DNA of 53,053 bases from an uncultured Erysipelotrichaceae bacterium (lineage in GTDB: Bacteria; Bacillota_I; Bacilli_A; RFN20; CAG-826): contig CADAXQ010000008.1 of assembly GCA_902791935.1 (NCBI GenBank), positions 1 through 53,053 on the forward strand. The letters are read 5' to 3'. Both the position numbers and the translations under genes were made by a program. How positions within the stretch are numbered: the stretch's first letter is position 1; the number at the start of each line of letters is the position of its first letter. Below, one piece after another: positions 43,892 to 52,491 of this stretch. The notes under the pieces are model-generated. The model was not told the DNA's origin and did not search any database. It saw only the letters and a program-made list of their open reading frames with translations.

Positions 43892-45349
43892 ATGGCAATG
43901 ATCATCGGAAGAGAAAAAGAACGAGCGGAATTATTGCGGCTTTACGAAGAAAAAAAGCCTGAATTTGTTGCGGTTTTCGGAAGAAGAAGGGTAGGCAAAA
44001 CTTATCTTATCGACCAAACTTTCGGCGATAAAATCGTCTTTCGACACGCCGGTCTGTCTCCCGTAGAACTCCAAAAACTTCCTGCAAAAAGGAGAGTAGA
44101 GCAGCAACTTTTAGCTTTTCAGATTTCGTTAATCAACCAAGGATACGAGGATGCACCGCTGCCAAAAGATTGGATGCACGCGTTTTTACTACTAGAAAAG
44201 TTTTTAGAGAAAATTGACAACGATAAACGATTGCTCGTCTTTTTGGACGAACTTCCATGGTTAGATACGGATGGTTCTCTTTTTATCGCTGCGCTGGAAT
44301 TCTTTTGGAACAGCTGGGCTTGCCATCAAGATCGTCTAATGCTAATAGTGGCAGGAAGTGCGACTTCTTGGATGGAGAACGAACTGATTCATAATAAGGG
44401 GGGATTATACGGGCGCGTTACCTATCAAATCCGTTTAAAGCCTTTTACCCTCCACGAATGTGAAGAATATTACCAATACCGCAAAATAGAAATGTCGCGC
44501 TACGATGCAACCGTCTGCTACACGACTTTAGGCGGCATTCCGTATTATCTAAATTATTTAAACCCTGCCTTGAGCCTGCCGCAAAACATCGATAAGATTT
44601 TTTTCGCCGATACAGCTCCTCTCAAAGGCGAGTTCGATCTTCTCTTTTCGTCTATATTCACGAATCCAGAAAGAATGAAGAGCATCGTCACCGCATTAAA
44701 TCAAAAATCGGTCGGCCTTACCCGAATGGAATTGGCGGCAAAGCTTCATCTTTCTTCAGGCGGAAGCTTAAGCAAAGATTTACTTTCATTATTAGAAAGC
44801 GGCTTTGTTATGAAATACGTCCCATTTTTAGGGAATAAGAGACAAGAATATTACAAATTAATTGATCCATTTTGCCTATTTTGGCTGAGATTCTTAGCGG
44901 ATAAGCGAAGCGGGGAAGGAAATTTCTTTGCCACTCATTTTGACAGTCCCGCTTTTTCCGCATGGCGCGGACTAGCATTTGAAAATATCTGTTTTTACCA
45001 TATCCCCCAAATCAAAAATACCTTATCCATTGGCGGGGTGAGTTTGCAAGCCTCTCCTTATTTCCAAAAAGGGGATGGCAAGAATCAAGGGTTACAAATA
45101 GACTTGGTTTTAGATCGAAATGATAATGTCATCAATCTCTGTGAAGCAAAATTTACCTCCTTGCCGTTTGAAATTGATAAAGACTATCACTCGTCCCTTG
45201 TCTCACGAAAAGAGGCAATCCAAGCAAACGTCTCTCCCAAAAAAAGCGTCTCCAACGTGTTGATTACTACCTTTGGGCTAAAAAAGAATATCTACTCCAG
45301 CGATTTCACCAATGTCATCACGTTGGACGACCTGTTTTCCAAATCATGA
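43892..45349 (+). CDS. ATP-binding protein of the ATPase_2/DUF234 family
   Basis: A 485-residue paralogue of the gene at 11350. Walker A is GRRRVGKT (residues 30-37), Walker B is LLVFLDELPWLD, and a sensor-like IVAGSATSWMENEL follows. The winged-helix part has TRMELAAKLHLSSGGSLSKDL, and the DUF234 end has GLQIDLVLDRNDNVINLCEAKFTS. GGGGG lies 7 nt before the ATG. The three palindromic repeats upstream overlap its likely promoter, suggesting that the protein, through its winged helix, controls itself. The function of the family is not established. Confidence 0.9.
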   Translation: MAMIIGREKERAELLRLYEEKKPEFVAVFGRRRVGKTYLIDQTFGDKIVFRHAGLSPVELQKLPAKRRVEQQLLAFQISLINQGYEDAPLPKDWMHAFLLLEKFLEKIDNDKRLLVFLDELPWLDTDGSLFIAALEFFWNSWACHQDRLMLIVAGSATSWMENELIHNKGGLYGRVTYQIRLKPFTLHECEEYYQYRKIEMSRYDATVCYTTLGGIPYYLNYLNPALSLPQNIDKIFFADTAPLKGEFDLLFSSIFTNPERMKSIVTALNQKSVGLTRMELAAKLHLSSGGSLSKDLLSLLESGFVMKYVPFLGNKRQEYYKLIDPFCLFWLRFLADKRSGEGNFFATHFDSPAFSAWRGLAFENICFYHIPQIKNTLSIGGVSLQASPYFQKGDGKNQGLQIDLVLDRNDNVINLCEAKFTSLPFEIDKDYHSSLVSRKEAIQANVSPKKSVSNVLITTFGLKKNIYSSDFTNVITLDDLFSKS

Positions 45350-45451
45350 GTGCTTCTTACTCTCCTGGCCTCACTTGTTTCTCAACATCTAAAATCAAAA
45401 ATCGCCACATTTTTGTAAAATAACACACCCTACTTATTTTAAATTTTTGTG

Positions 45452-45475
45452 TAATACACATTTTTTGAAAATAGG
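45452..45475 (+). repeat. Repeat shared with 46902-46925 (left copy)
   Basis: TAATACACATTTTTTGAAAA followed by TAGG. The copy at 46902-46925 differs at few positions. A weaker relative (CACATTTTTGTAAAAT) lies at about 45408. The two copies enclose the lipoprotein gene and the AAA_14 remnant. Confidence 0.6.
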
Positions 45476-45518
45476 ATGGGTATGTCGATAATTGTTTTTT
45501 GCCCGTTTTCTTATGGGC

Positions 45519-45553
45519 AAAAAGAAAAGGACCACGGATTTTCGCCATGGTCC
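45519..45553 (-). terminator. Intrinsic terminator of the lipoprotein gene
   Basis: GGACCACGG (45529-45537) and CCATGGTCC (45545-45553) pair over 9 bp with one G-U. On the minus strand a T-rich tract follows (complement of 45519-45528). T-rich sequence past the other end may let it also stop + strand transcripts from the ATPase gene. Confidence 0.8.
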
Positions 45554-45568
45554 CATCCGCTTTTCTTT

Positions 45569-46486
45569 TTATGCCGCCGTGATGGTGAAGTTTGTCACAG
45601 CAATTTCACCGACCCAGTGATAAAGCTTAAAGGTAACAACACCATTGGTAGTTGAGGCAATCGCCCGTTGGATCTTCGTATGATGCCATTCCGCATCGTT
45701 TTGGAAGAATCCTTCGACGGTGTAGCCATTCTCTCCCGCCCGGTAATTGGCTTGATCCAGGTTAATGCCGTTTGGCCACTCCGTGCCAACCGCAGTCGCC
45801 TTAGCGGCATATTGCGCCACATAGGTGCCGTCGTTTTCACGTCCATCTACGCCAGAAGCGCCTTTCTTAGCCGCTTCCACAATAGCTGGGGTGGTAACGT
45901 TTAAGTTGGTGAGGACATAATCGAATTCTACCGTCATCGTGCCGGTGATGGTGGCATCAAACGTCTTGGCAAAACGGAATTCCGAGTAACCATTGTTATT
46001 GTAGGAGCCGCTTCCTGGGGCATAGGTGTTCTTGTTGCCGTCCGTCTTGGACCAATAAGTGCTGGCAGAATTGGTTTGCGAGAAATAAATCGCGTTGACT
46101 CGTTTCCCATCTTTTACGATGCTCATATAAGACGGATCCCCACCGCGCTTATCAGAGTCAGAGCATTGATCCACGCGAGATAACTTCGAAGTATCGAAAC
46201 TGACGCCGTCACCATAGACGCCAGTGGTCTCCGTGGTATCTTGCATCGTATCAAGCGGCATTTTATCCGTGTCATTGTCAGAAGACGAACTGCTGCTGAT
46301 AGAAGAACTGCTTTCGGTCTGTTTGCTGCTACTGGATGAAGAACTACTGACGCTACTCGTAGAAGATGCATTGGCGTAAGAGGACGCTTGCTTGTTTGAA
46401 GAAGAAGCTTGCTCTGGGTTACCACACGCCGTTAATAACGCTCCAGCGAGGACGAAAATTGCAAAATGATTTAATTTCTGTTTCAT
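45569..46486 (-). CDS. Secreted lipoprotein with long Ser-rich linker
   Basis: A 305-residue lipoprotein: signal peptide with lipobox LTAC, then about 50 residues composed mostly of Ser, which spaces the domain away from the membrane. The C-terminal domain (about residues 85-305) is beta-rich (ASTYWSKTDGNKNTY, YSEFRFAKTFDATITGTMTVEFDYVLTN, WHHTKIQRAI, then VTFKLYHWVGEIAVTNFTI) and resembles a lectin or carbohydrate-binding jelly roll, though I cannot name the family. It is monocistronic with its own terminator. Confidence 0.8.
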   Translation of the reverse strand: MKQKLNHFAIFVLAGALLTACGNPEQASSSNKQASSYANASSTSSVSSSSSSSSKQTESSSSISSSSSSDNDTDKMPLDTMQDTTETTGVYGDGVSFDTSKLSRVDQCSDSDKRGGDPSYMSIVKDGKRVNAIYFSQTNSASTYWSKTDGNKNTYAPGSGSYNNNGYSEFRFAKTFDATITGTMTVEFDYVLTNLNVTTPAIVEAAKKGASGVDGRENDGTYVAQYAAKATAVGTEWPNGINLDQANYRAGENGYTVEGFFQNDAEWHHTKIQRAIASTTNGVVTFKLYHWVGEIAVTNFTITAA

Positions 46487-46709
46487 AGAATCTCCTTATG
46501 ATGACCATTTGGTCTGTTCTTAAGTATTCATAGGATGCGCGTTTTCAATTGTCAAGATAGGAAGGGGCACCATGTCTTCTTGCAATTCATTTTTTAATAC
46601 TCACATCGAAACGCATCCTCACTCTGCTATTTGTGGATTGCACAGATGAAGTTATGTCTCTATTGCAATGCCAACCTTCCTTGTAAAAACACGCCAGCCT
46701 TCCGGCTAA

Positions 46710-46877
46710 GATGAAGAGAAGATGGTGCAAGAGAAGCGACCGCTTCTTTTCACGAAGGACTCCTTCAAGAAAATTCTAATCACCAAGATTTCCGGCACCG
46801 GCCTCTATGACAAAGACGGAATACTTCATCTCAATTTATTCCATTTCCTCAAAGACCCGGATTCATTAGACCTTTAA
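46710..46877 (+). pseudogene. C-terminal remnant of an AAA_14/DUF4143 ATPase
   Basis: A 55-residue open frame with no start: DEEKMVQEKRPLLFTKDSFK, then KILITKISGTGLYDKDGILHL, ending at TAA 46877. It aligns without gaps over its first half with the C-terminus of the ATPase at 18267 (AKMVQEKKPLLAVRDSFPKI, then YDNDGIIHV). A stop (TAA 46707) interrupts just upstream, and the preceding CCAGCCTTCCGGCTA would give the expected Pro-Ala-Phe-Arg-Leu in another frame. Everything further 5' is gone. It is followed by the 24-bp repeat at 46902. Confidence 0.75.
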
Positions 46878-46901
46878 TTTATCTATTTCACAAAACTGTG
46901 G

Positions 46902-46925
46902 AAATACACATTTTTAGAAAATAAG
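46902..46925 (+). repeat. Repeat shared with 45452-45475 (right copy)
   Basis: AAATACACATTTTTAGAAAA followed by TAAG, directly after the AAA_14 remnant. By analogy with the bracketed genes it may be the surviving private repeat of that lost ATPase. Confidence 0.55.
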
Positions 46926-46952
46926 AATTGGTTGATGTCCCCTTATAACGAC

Positions 46953-47996
46953 TTATTTGCCCTGAATATAAGCTTGGGCGATCTCTACGGCATTGGTGGC
47001 AGCACCTTTGCGGATTTGGTCACCACAGCAGAAAAGGCTGATGCCGTGTTCTGGATTGATCAAATCTTTCCGAATCCTGCCGACATAAACCATATCCTGG
47101 TCCGAAGTAAGTAATGGCATCGGATAAATGCCATTTTCGGCATCATCATATAAACGGCATCCTGCTTCGTGACGGATGGCTTCTTTTACCGCCTCAACCT
47201 CAAGATGATCTTCCGTCACCACGGTTACGGCAATAGAGTGAGAACGCGCCACCGGCACACGAACGCAGGTGCAGGTCACGAAAAGATTCGGAAGATGAAG
47301 GATTTTTCTACCTTCGTTTTGCATCTTCATTTCTTCTTTGGTATAGCCATTTGGCAGGACGTTCCCGATACACGGAATCACATTGCCGGCGATTTGATAA
47401 GGGAATGTTTGTGGTTTTGCCTGGTTACAATCCGTCGGAATCTGCTGCGTTTGATGATATTGAGAAACCAAATCATCCATTTCTTCGAATAATTCTAACG
47501 GACCTTGGATACCGGCACCGCTGGTGGCCTGATAGGTTGCGGCGTTTATGCTGACAATTTTAGAAAGACGCGCAATGCCCTTGATGGCCATTAAAGTAAT
47601 GATGGTTGAACAATTCGGATTGGCGATGACGCCGTGGTTCAAGAAGATATCTTCCCGATTGATTTCAGGAACGACTAAAGGGACATCTTCCTCCATACGA
47701 AAGGCAGAGGAATTATCAATAAACAAGGCTCCCGCTTTGACAATATCGTCTTTGAAAGCCAACGCGACGGGGTTGGCTGCTGCTCCTAAAACAAGATCTA
47801 AACCACGAAACGAATCATGTGTCGCTTCTTCAAACGTATAGGTTTTTCCTTCGTAATCCATCTTTTGCCCTGCGGACTTCTTACTCGAAAGAGGCCGAAG
47901 TTCACTGATGGGAAAGTGGCGTTCTGCCAAGACTTTGAGCATTTCTCTGCCGACCGCGCCCGAAGCGCCAAGGATACCAACACGATAGGTTTTCAT
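46953..47996 (-). CDS. asd: Aspartate-semialdehyde dehydrogenase
   Basis: A 347-residue enzyme that reduces L-aspartyl phosphate to L-aspartate 4-semialdehyde with NADPH. The NADP-binding start GILGASGAVGREML, the NNSS-like IDNSSAFRME, the catalytic Cys129 in NPNCSTI, and the C-terminal active-site segment (CVRVPVARSHSIAVTV with Arg and His) are all present. Length is normal. The ATG at 47996 has AAAGGGG about 7 nt upstream. It is divergent from the carboxynorspermidine operon, which consumes its product, and the aspartokinase that supplies its substrate is the last gene of that operon. Confidence 0.95.
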   Translation of the reverse strand: MKTYRVGILGASGAVGREMLKVLAERHFPISELRPLSSKKSAGQKMDYEGKTYTFEEATHDSFRGLDLVLGAAANPVALAFKDDIVKAGALFIDNSSAFRMEEDVPLVVPEINREDIFLNHGVIANPNCSTIITLMAIKGIARLSKIVSINAATYQATSGAGIQGPLELFEEMDDLVSQYHQTQQIPTDCNQAKPQTFPYQIAGNVIPCIGNVLPNGYTKEEMKMQNEGRKILHLPNLFVTCTCVRVPVARSHSIAVTVVTEDHLEVEAVKEAIRHEAGCRLYDDAENGIYPMPLLTSDQDMVYVGRIRKDLINPEHGISLFCCGDQIRKGAATNAVEIAQAYIQGK

Positions 47997-48151
47997 ACTG
48001 CGTCCCCTTTATGATTACGCATTATAGCGCGAACACATGAAAAAACGCGGAATTTCTTTGACAAAAAGATAGGTTTCGTTGTATTTTTTCCCTGGTCAAA
48101 GAATCCGCAAGGCTTCTTTGGCAAAACGGATTACTCATCAGAGTGAAAAAG

Positions 48152-48384
48152 TGGCGACCGATCCATCGCCATTGTGACGGAAGTCACATTATTGATGGAA
48201 GTGCTTCTGCGCTTCAAATTTTGTAAGTTGGTTACTGTTAACAACCATTAAATGCACCGCTGCGTGCAACTTGTGAAACGATCAATAAGAGTAGTAAAAG
48301 TAATTTACTATATAGACTCTGATCCGAAATCCCTTTTCTGGAATTGAACGTACGCATAGTTGCCGCAGGACAACTATGTTTTTA
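48152..48384 (+). promoter_or_regulatory. Structured leader with terminator-like hairpin before the polyamine operon
   Basis: Consecutive stems: TGGCGA/TCGCCA (48152-48171), TGTGAC-GGAA-GTCACA with a GNRA-type loop (48173-48188), TAGTAAA/TTTACTA (48293-48310) inside AGAG/CTCT and GATC/GATC arms (48281-48324), and finally CATAGTTG/CAACTATG (48355-48378) followed by five Ts. The last is a good intrinsic terminator only 35 bp before the start codon at 48419, the layout of a riboswitch or attenuator. AAGAGTAGTA recalls a T-box stem I, but the T-box consensus is absent; it does not match lysine or SAM-I riboswitches as I know them. Asd lies on the other side of this 420-bp gap. Confidence 0.55.
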
Positions 48385-48418
48385 TTTCAAGCCCTTGATG
48401 GAGAAAGGAGATTTCAAG

Positions 48419-49678
48419 ATGGCAAGAGTAATCGTCATTGGATGTGGCGGGGTGGCAACTGTTGGTATCAGCAAGTGCTGCCAGGTTCCCGAGGTCTTCA
48501 CCGACCTTTGTATTGCGTCAAGAACAAAGGAGAAATGCGATGCGTTGGCGGCAAAACTCGCCCCGACGACAAAAACGCGAATCACCACGACAAAGGTGGA
48601 TGCGGGAAATCTCGATGAAATGATTGCCCTTCTCCAATCCTATAAGCCAGACATGGTGCTTCATCTTGGTCTTCCTTACCATAACTTGGTCATCATGGAA
48701 GCCTGTGTCCGTTGCAAGGTGAACTACCTTGATACGGCGGCCTATGAACCCGAAGACGTCAACGATCCCGAATTCCGGAAATATTACGATAAACGCTGCC
48801 AAGAAAAGGGCTTCTATGCTTATTTTGACTATCCCTTCCAATGGGCTTATCGCAAAAAATTTGAAGAAGCTGGCGTGACGGCGGTGTTAGGATGTGGTTT
48901 TGATCCTGGCGTTACCCAAGCTTATGTGGCCTACGCGAAAAAGCATTATTTCGATACCATCGATACGTTAGATATCCTCGATTGCAATGGCGGTGATCAC
49001 GGTTATAAGTTCGCGACGAACTTCAATCCCGAAATTAATCTCCGCGAAGTCTCTTCTCCCGCTGCCTATTGGGAAGATCATAAATGGCACCGCGTCGAAG
49101 CGATGACCGTCAAAAAGGAATACAACTTTGACGGCGTTGGCGAAAAAGACATGTATTTGCTTCACCACGAAGAGATTGAATCGCTTGGCCTCAACTATCC
49201 GGAAATCAAACGCATCCGTTTCTTTATGACATTCGGCCAATCCTATTTGGAACACATGCGTTGCCTTGAAGATGTCGGCATGTTATCCACCAAAGCCATC
49301 AATTATCACGGCATGGAGATTGTTCCGATTCAATTCTTGAAAGCCTTATTGCCAGATCCAGCTACCTTAGGTGCACGCACCAAAGGCAAGACCAATATCG
49401 GCTGCATCTTTACTGGCAAGAAAGATGGCAAAGAAGTCCATTACTATATTTATAATGTCTGCGATCACCAGGAATCCTATCGCGAAGTCGGTTCTCAAGC
49501 CATTTCTTATACCACCGGCACGCCTGCCATGTGCGGTGCCATGATGGTGTTGACCGGAAAATGGAACAAACCCGGGGTCTATAACGTCGAAGAATTTGAT
49601 CCCGATCCTTTCATCGATGCCATGAATCGCCATGGTTTGCCAATCCGGGAAAACTTTAACCCCGTCCTGGTAGACTGA
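48419..49678 (+). CDS. Carboxynorspermidine/carboxyspermidine synthase (saccharopine dehydrogenase family)
   Basis: A 419-residue NADPH-dependent enzyme that condenses L-aspartate semialdehyde with putrescine or 1,3-diaminopropane to give carboxyspermidine or carboxynorspermidine. The Rossmann start VIVIGCGGVATVGISKC, LHLGLPYHNLVIMEACV, GFYAYFDYPFQWAYR, GCGFDPGVTQAYVAYA and DILDCNGGDHG fit this branch of the saccharopine dehydrogenase family. I choose ATG 48419, with AAAGGAG 8 nt before; the in-frame extension to 48344 runs through the leader hairpin. It is followed after 1 bp by nspC, its pathway partner. Confidence 0.92.
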   Translation: MARVIVIGCGGVATVGISKCCQVPEVFTDLCIASRTKEKCDALAAKLAPTTKTRITTTKVDAGNLDEMIALLQSYKPDMVLHLGLPYHNLVIMEACVRCKVNYLDTAAYEPEDVNDPEFRKYYDKRCQEKGFYAYFDYPFQWAYRKKFEEAGVTAVLGCGFDPGVTQAYVAYAKKHYFDTIDTLDILDCNGGDHGYKFATNFNPEINLREVSSPAAYWEDHKWHRVEAMTVKKEYNFDGVGEKDMYLLHHEEIESLGLNYPEIKRIRFFMTFGQSYLEHMRCLEDVGMLSTKAINYHGMEIVPIQFLKALLPDPATLGARTKGKTNIGCIFTGKKDGKEVHYYIYNVCDHQESYREVGSQAISYTTGTPAMCGAMMVLTGKWNKPGVYNVEEFDPDPFIDAMNRHGLPIRENFNPVLVD

Positions 49679-49679
49679 A

Positions 49680-50894
49680 ATGACAAGACACAAAGATACG
49701 AGAGCGCCATTTCGGCAGCTTGCCAATCTTGACCCCTACTCCCTTTTTGCCCCCATCAAAACGCCGAGCTTTGTCTTAGACGAAGCGGGGCTCATTGATG
49801 ATGGGGAAATCCTCAAAAAAGTCCAAGAAGATACCGGATGTCGGATTCTTTTGGCCCAAAAAGCGTTTTCTAATTTCAACCTTTATCCTTTATTAGAACG
49901 TTACGTGGCTGGCACAGAAGCTTCTGGGCTTTATGAAGCAAGGCTTGGGAAAGAAGAAATGCCTGGCAAAGAAGTCCACGTCTTTTGTGGCGCCTATCGG
50001 GAAGAAGAATTCCCTGAAATCCTCGAATACGCCGACCACATCGTTTTTAATTCCGTTCATCAACTCCGAAAATATGGCCCATTCGCAAAAGCAAAGGGGA
50101 AATCAGTTGGATTAAGAATCAACCCCGAATGTTCGACGCAGGTGGGGCATGATATCTATAATCCCTGTGCGCCCGGAAGTCGGCTTGGTGTAACGCTTTC
50201 GAACTTCGAAAAAGAAATGGATGCCGAAACGTTATCGTTACTAGATGGCATTCATTTCCATACGCTTTGCCAACAAAACTCCCCTGATTTAGTAACCACC
50301 TGGAATGCGGTAGAACGAAAATTCGGGAAATACCTGCCCGGTTTAAAATGGATTAACTTCGGAGGAGGACATCACATTACCCGCGATGATTATGACATTC
50401 CTCTCCTAGAACAATGTATCCGCCACGTGATGGAGACCTATCACGTCATGGTCTATTTGGAGCCAGGAGAAGCCGTTGTTCTAAATGCCGGTTACTTGGT
50501 GACAAAGGTTTTAGATACCTTTGACAACGGTCCTTATCATATTGCCATCTTAGATACTTCGGCGGCTTGCCATATGCCTGACGTTATAGAAATGCCCTAC
50601 CTTCCCCCACTTTACGATACGGATTTAGAAGGATACAACTACCACATTCGTCTCGGCAGTCAAACCTGTCTCAGTGGCGACGTCATCGGCGATTATCGTT
50701 TTGCCGGTCCCTTGAAAGAAAACGACTTACTCATCTTCGGCGATATGGCCTTATACACCACTTGCAAGACCAATACCTTTAACGGTATGCCTTTGCCCGA
50801 TATCTTGTTGCTTCACCAAGATCGTAGCATCGAAAAGCTCGCTTCTTTTGGCTACGAAGACTTCAAGTATCGGTTAGGAAGAACGAAACGATAA
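49680..50894 (+). CDS. nspC: Carboxynorspermidine decarboxylase
   Basis: A 404-residue PLP-dependent decarboxylase of the alanine-racemase fold, converting carboxy(nor)spermidine to (nor)spermidine. PLP Lys61 is in LLAQKAF. Others: GLRINPECSTQVGHDIYNPC, LDGIHFHTLCQQ, INFGGGHHI, the phosphate-binding YLEPGEAVV, and the active-site Cys in SQTCLSGDVIGDY. Length is normal. The ATG lies 1 bp after the stop of the synthase and the ribosome binding site is weak, so translation is probably coupled. Confidence 0.95.
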   Translation: MTRHKDTRAPFRQLANLDPYSLFAPIKTPSFVLDEAGLIDDGEILKKVQEDTGCRILLAQKAFSNFNLYPLLERYVAGTEASGLYEARLGKEEMPGKEVHVFCGAYREEEFPEILEYADHIVFNSVHQLRKYGPFAKAKGKSVGLRINPECSTQVGHDIYNPCAPGSRLGVTLSNFEKEMDAETLSLLDGIHFHTLCQQNSPDLVTTWNAVERKFGKYLPGLKWINFGGGHHITRDDYDIPLLEQCIRHVMETYHVMVYLEPGEAVVLNAGYLVTKVLDTFDNGPYHIAILDTSAACHMPDVIEMPYLPPLYDTDLEGYNYHIRLGSQTCLSGDVIGDYRFAGPLKENDLLIFGDMALYTTCKTNTFNGMPLPDILLLHQDRSIEKLASFGYEDFKYRLGRTKR

Positions 50895-50924
50895 GTTCTG
50901 ATCAGAAGACAAGAAGGATAAACA

Positions 50925-52253
50925 ATGTACAAAGTCTGTAAATTTGGTGGATCCTCTTTGGCCACCGCAGAAGAATGGAAAAAAGTGAAGGACATCGTCG
51001 ACCACGATGATGACCTTCATATTGTGGTCGTCTCTGCCATTGGGAAGGCCGATAAGAAAGACAACAAAGTCACCGACCTGCTTTATCTCATTTATCAGCA
51101 CCATAAATATCACGTGGACTATATGCCGTTATTTGAGCAAGTAGAGGCAAAATACCTTGCCATCAAAAAAGAATTACAAATCAACGTCGACATCGAATCG
51201 GAATTTGAAGATGTCAAAGAACGACTGGATCAAGACACCATCTCCGAAGACGAACTAGTCTCGCGCGGAGAGTATTTCTCAGCGAAGTTAATGGCGGCCT
51301 ATTTAGGCTTTGATTTCGTGGATTCCATGGAGCTCATTAACTTTGACTACAACGGCAAGATTGTGGAACCAGAAACGGTGGAATGCATCGAAAGAGCAGT
51401 CTCTGTCCATGATTACATGGTGGTTCCTGGCTTTTATGGCTCCTACCCGAACTATAAGATCTGTCTCTTTAGCCGCGGTGGCAGCGATGTCACGGGTTCC
51501 TACATGGCAAAAGGCGCCCATGCAGATCTCTACGAGAACTTCACGGACGTTTCCGGCTTCTATATGGCGGATCCTAAAATCGTTGAGAATCCTAGGCACA
51601 TCTCTCAAATTTCATATGATGAGTTACGGGAACTTTCCTATATGGGCGCCTCGGTTTTACACGAAGAGACGATTCTTCCTTTAATGGACGAAGACATCCC
51701 GATTCTAGTGCTGAACACCAATTGTCCAGAACAACCAGGAACCTGGGTGAAGAAAGCCGTACAAGGAAGAAAGCACCTCATTACCGGCATCTCCGGAAAG
51801 AAAGGATTCCTTGCCATTACCTTCTTCAAAGAAAGGTCCATTGACAAGCTCTCCTTGATGATGAAGGTCTTAAGCGTCTTCCGCGCCTACCATGTGCCCG
51901 TGGAAAACATCCCCACTTCCATCGACTCCTTCTGCGTGGTTGTCGAAAAGAACGCCATCGAAGAGAAATACTACGACATGATTGCGGATCTGAAGCAGAT
52001 TAACGGCATTGCCGGCATCGAAGAAGATGAAGATATTGCCTTACTTGCCGTAGTCGGCGGCAACATGGTTAAGAAAGCGGGATCTTTAGGAAGAATCATG
52101 TCTGTCTTTGGTGACAACAACATCAACATCAAACTCATTGATTGGGGTTTAGAAGAATATAACATCCTCCTTGGTGTCTCCAATGCCGACTTTGAAAAGT
52201 CCATCAAGACGTTATACGCCCGCTTTGCCCATGAAAAGATCAATAACGCCTAG
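50925..52253 (+). CDS. lysC: Aspartate kinase
   Basis: A 442-residue aspartokinase, phosphorylating L-aspartate to feed asd. KFGGSS at residues 6-11, the LVSRGEYFSAKLMAAYL substrate segment, LFSRGGSDVTGSYMAKG and YTDVSG-like NFTDVSGFYMADP are all present. About residues 295-440 form two ACT domains (LAITFFKERSIDKLSLMM; LLAVVGGNMVKKAG then NINIKLIDWG), so feedback control is likely. AGAAGGA lies before the ATG, 30 bp after nspC. Its place in this operon suggests an isoenzyme serving polyamine synthesis, though lysine, threonine and methionine also depend on the step. Confidence 0.95.
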   Translation: MYKVCKFGGSSLATAEEWKKVKDIVDHDDDLHIVVVSAIGKADKKDNKVTDLLYLIYQHHKYHVDYMPLFEQVEAKYLAIKKELQINVDIESEFEDVKERLDQDTISEDELVSRGEYFSAKLMAAYLGFDFVDSMELINFDYNGKIVEPETVECIERAVSVHDYMVVPGFYGSYPNYKICLFSRGGSDVTGSYMAKGAHADLYENFTDVSGFYMADPKIVENPRHISQISYDELRELSYMGASVLHEETILPLMDEDIPILVLNTNCPEQPGTWVKKAVQGRKHLITGISGKKGFLAITFFKERSIDKLSLMMKVLSVFRAYHVPVENIPTSIDSFCVVVEKNAIEEKYYDMIADLKQINGIAGIEEDEDIALLAVVGGNMVKKAGSLGRIMSVFGDNNINIKLIDWGLEEYNILLGVSNADFEKSIKTLYARFAHEKINNA

Positions 52254-52491
52254 TTCTTCTTCGTTACGAACTCACGTTTTTAAATTAAAGATAGAAGTAT
52301 TTACAAAACGATGGCGCGATAACCCAACAAGCATCAATCTTTTTCTCTTTGCCTAACAACAAATCCATTCCTGGAGGTATACGTATCTAACCGTCACGAT
52401 ATACCCCTACGTCTTTCGCTTAAAAAGGATAATATCGTTAGATTTTTTCATCGATAACCAATCGTAGACAAGAAGCTTGTTATCTTCCTTT
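52254..52491. other. Intergenic region with weak hairpins
   Basis: After the aspartokinase stop, AGTTC and GAACT (52252-52272) flank a short loop and are followed by five Ts, a weak terminator. Further on, GGTATA and TATACC (about 52376-52405) form a 6-bp stem without T-run. No gene is visible. Confidence 0.4.

Noticed and set aside
48281..48384. T-box or lysine riboswitch
   Set aside because: An AAGAGTAGTA stretch recalls T-box stem I, but the conserved T-box antiterminator sequence is missing and the distance to the terminator is too short; lysine riboswitch core motifs are not seen.
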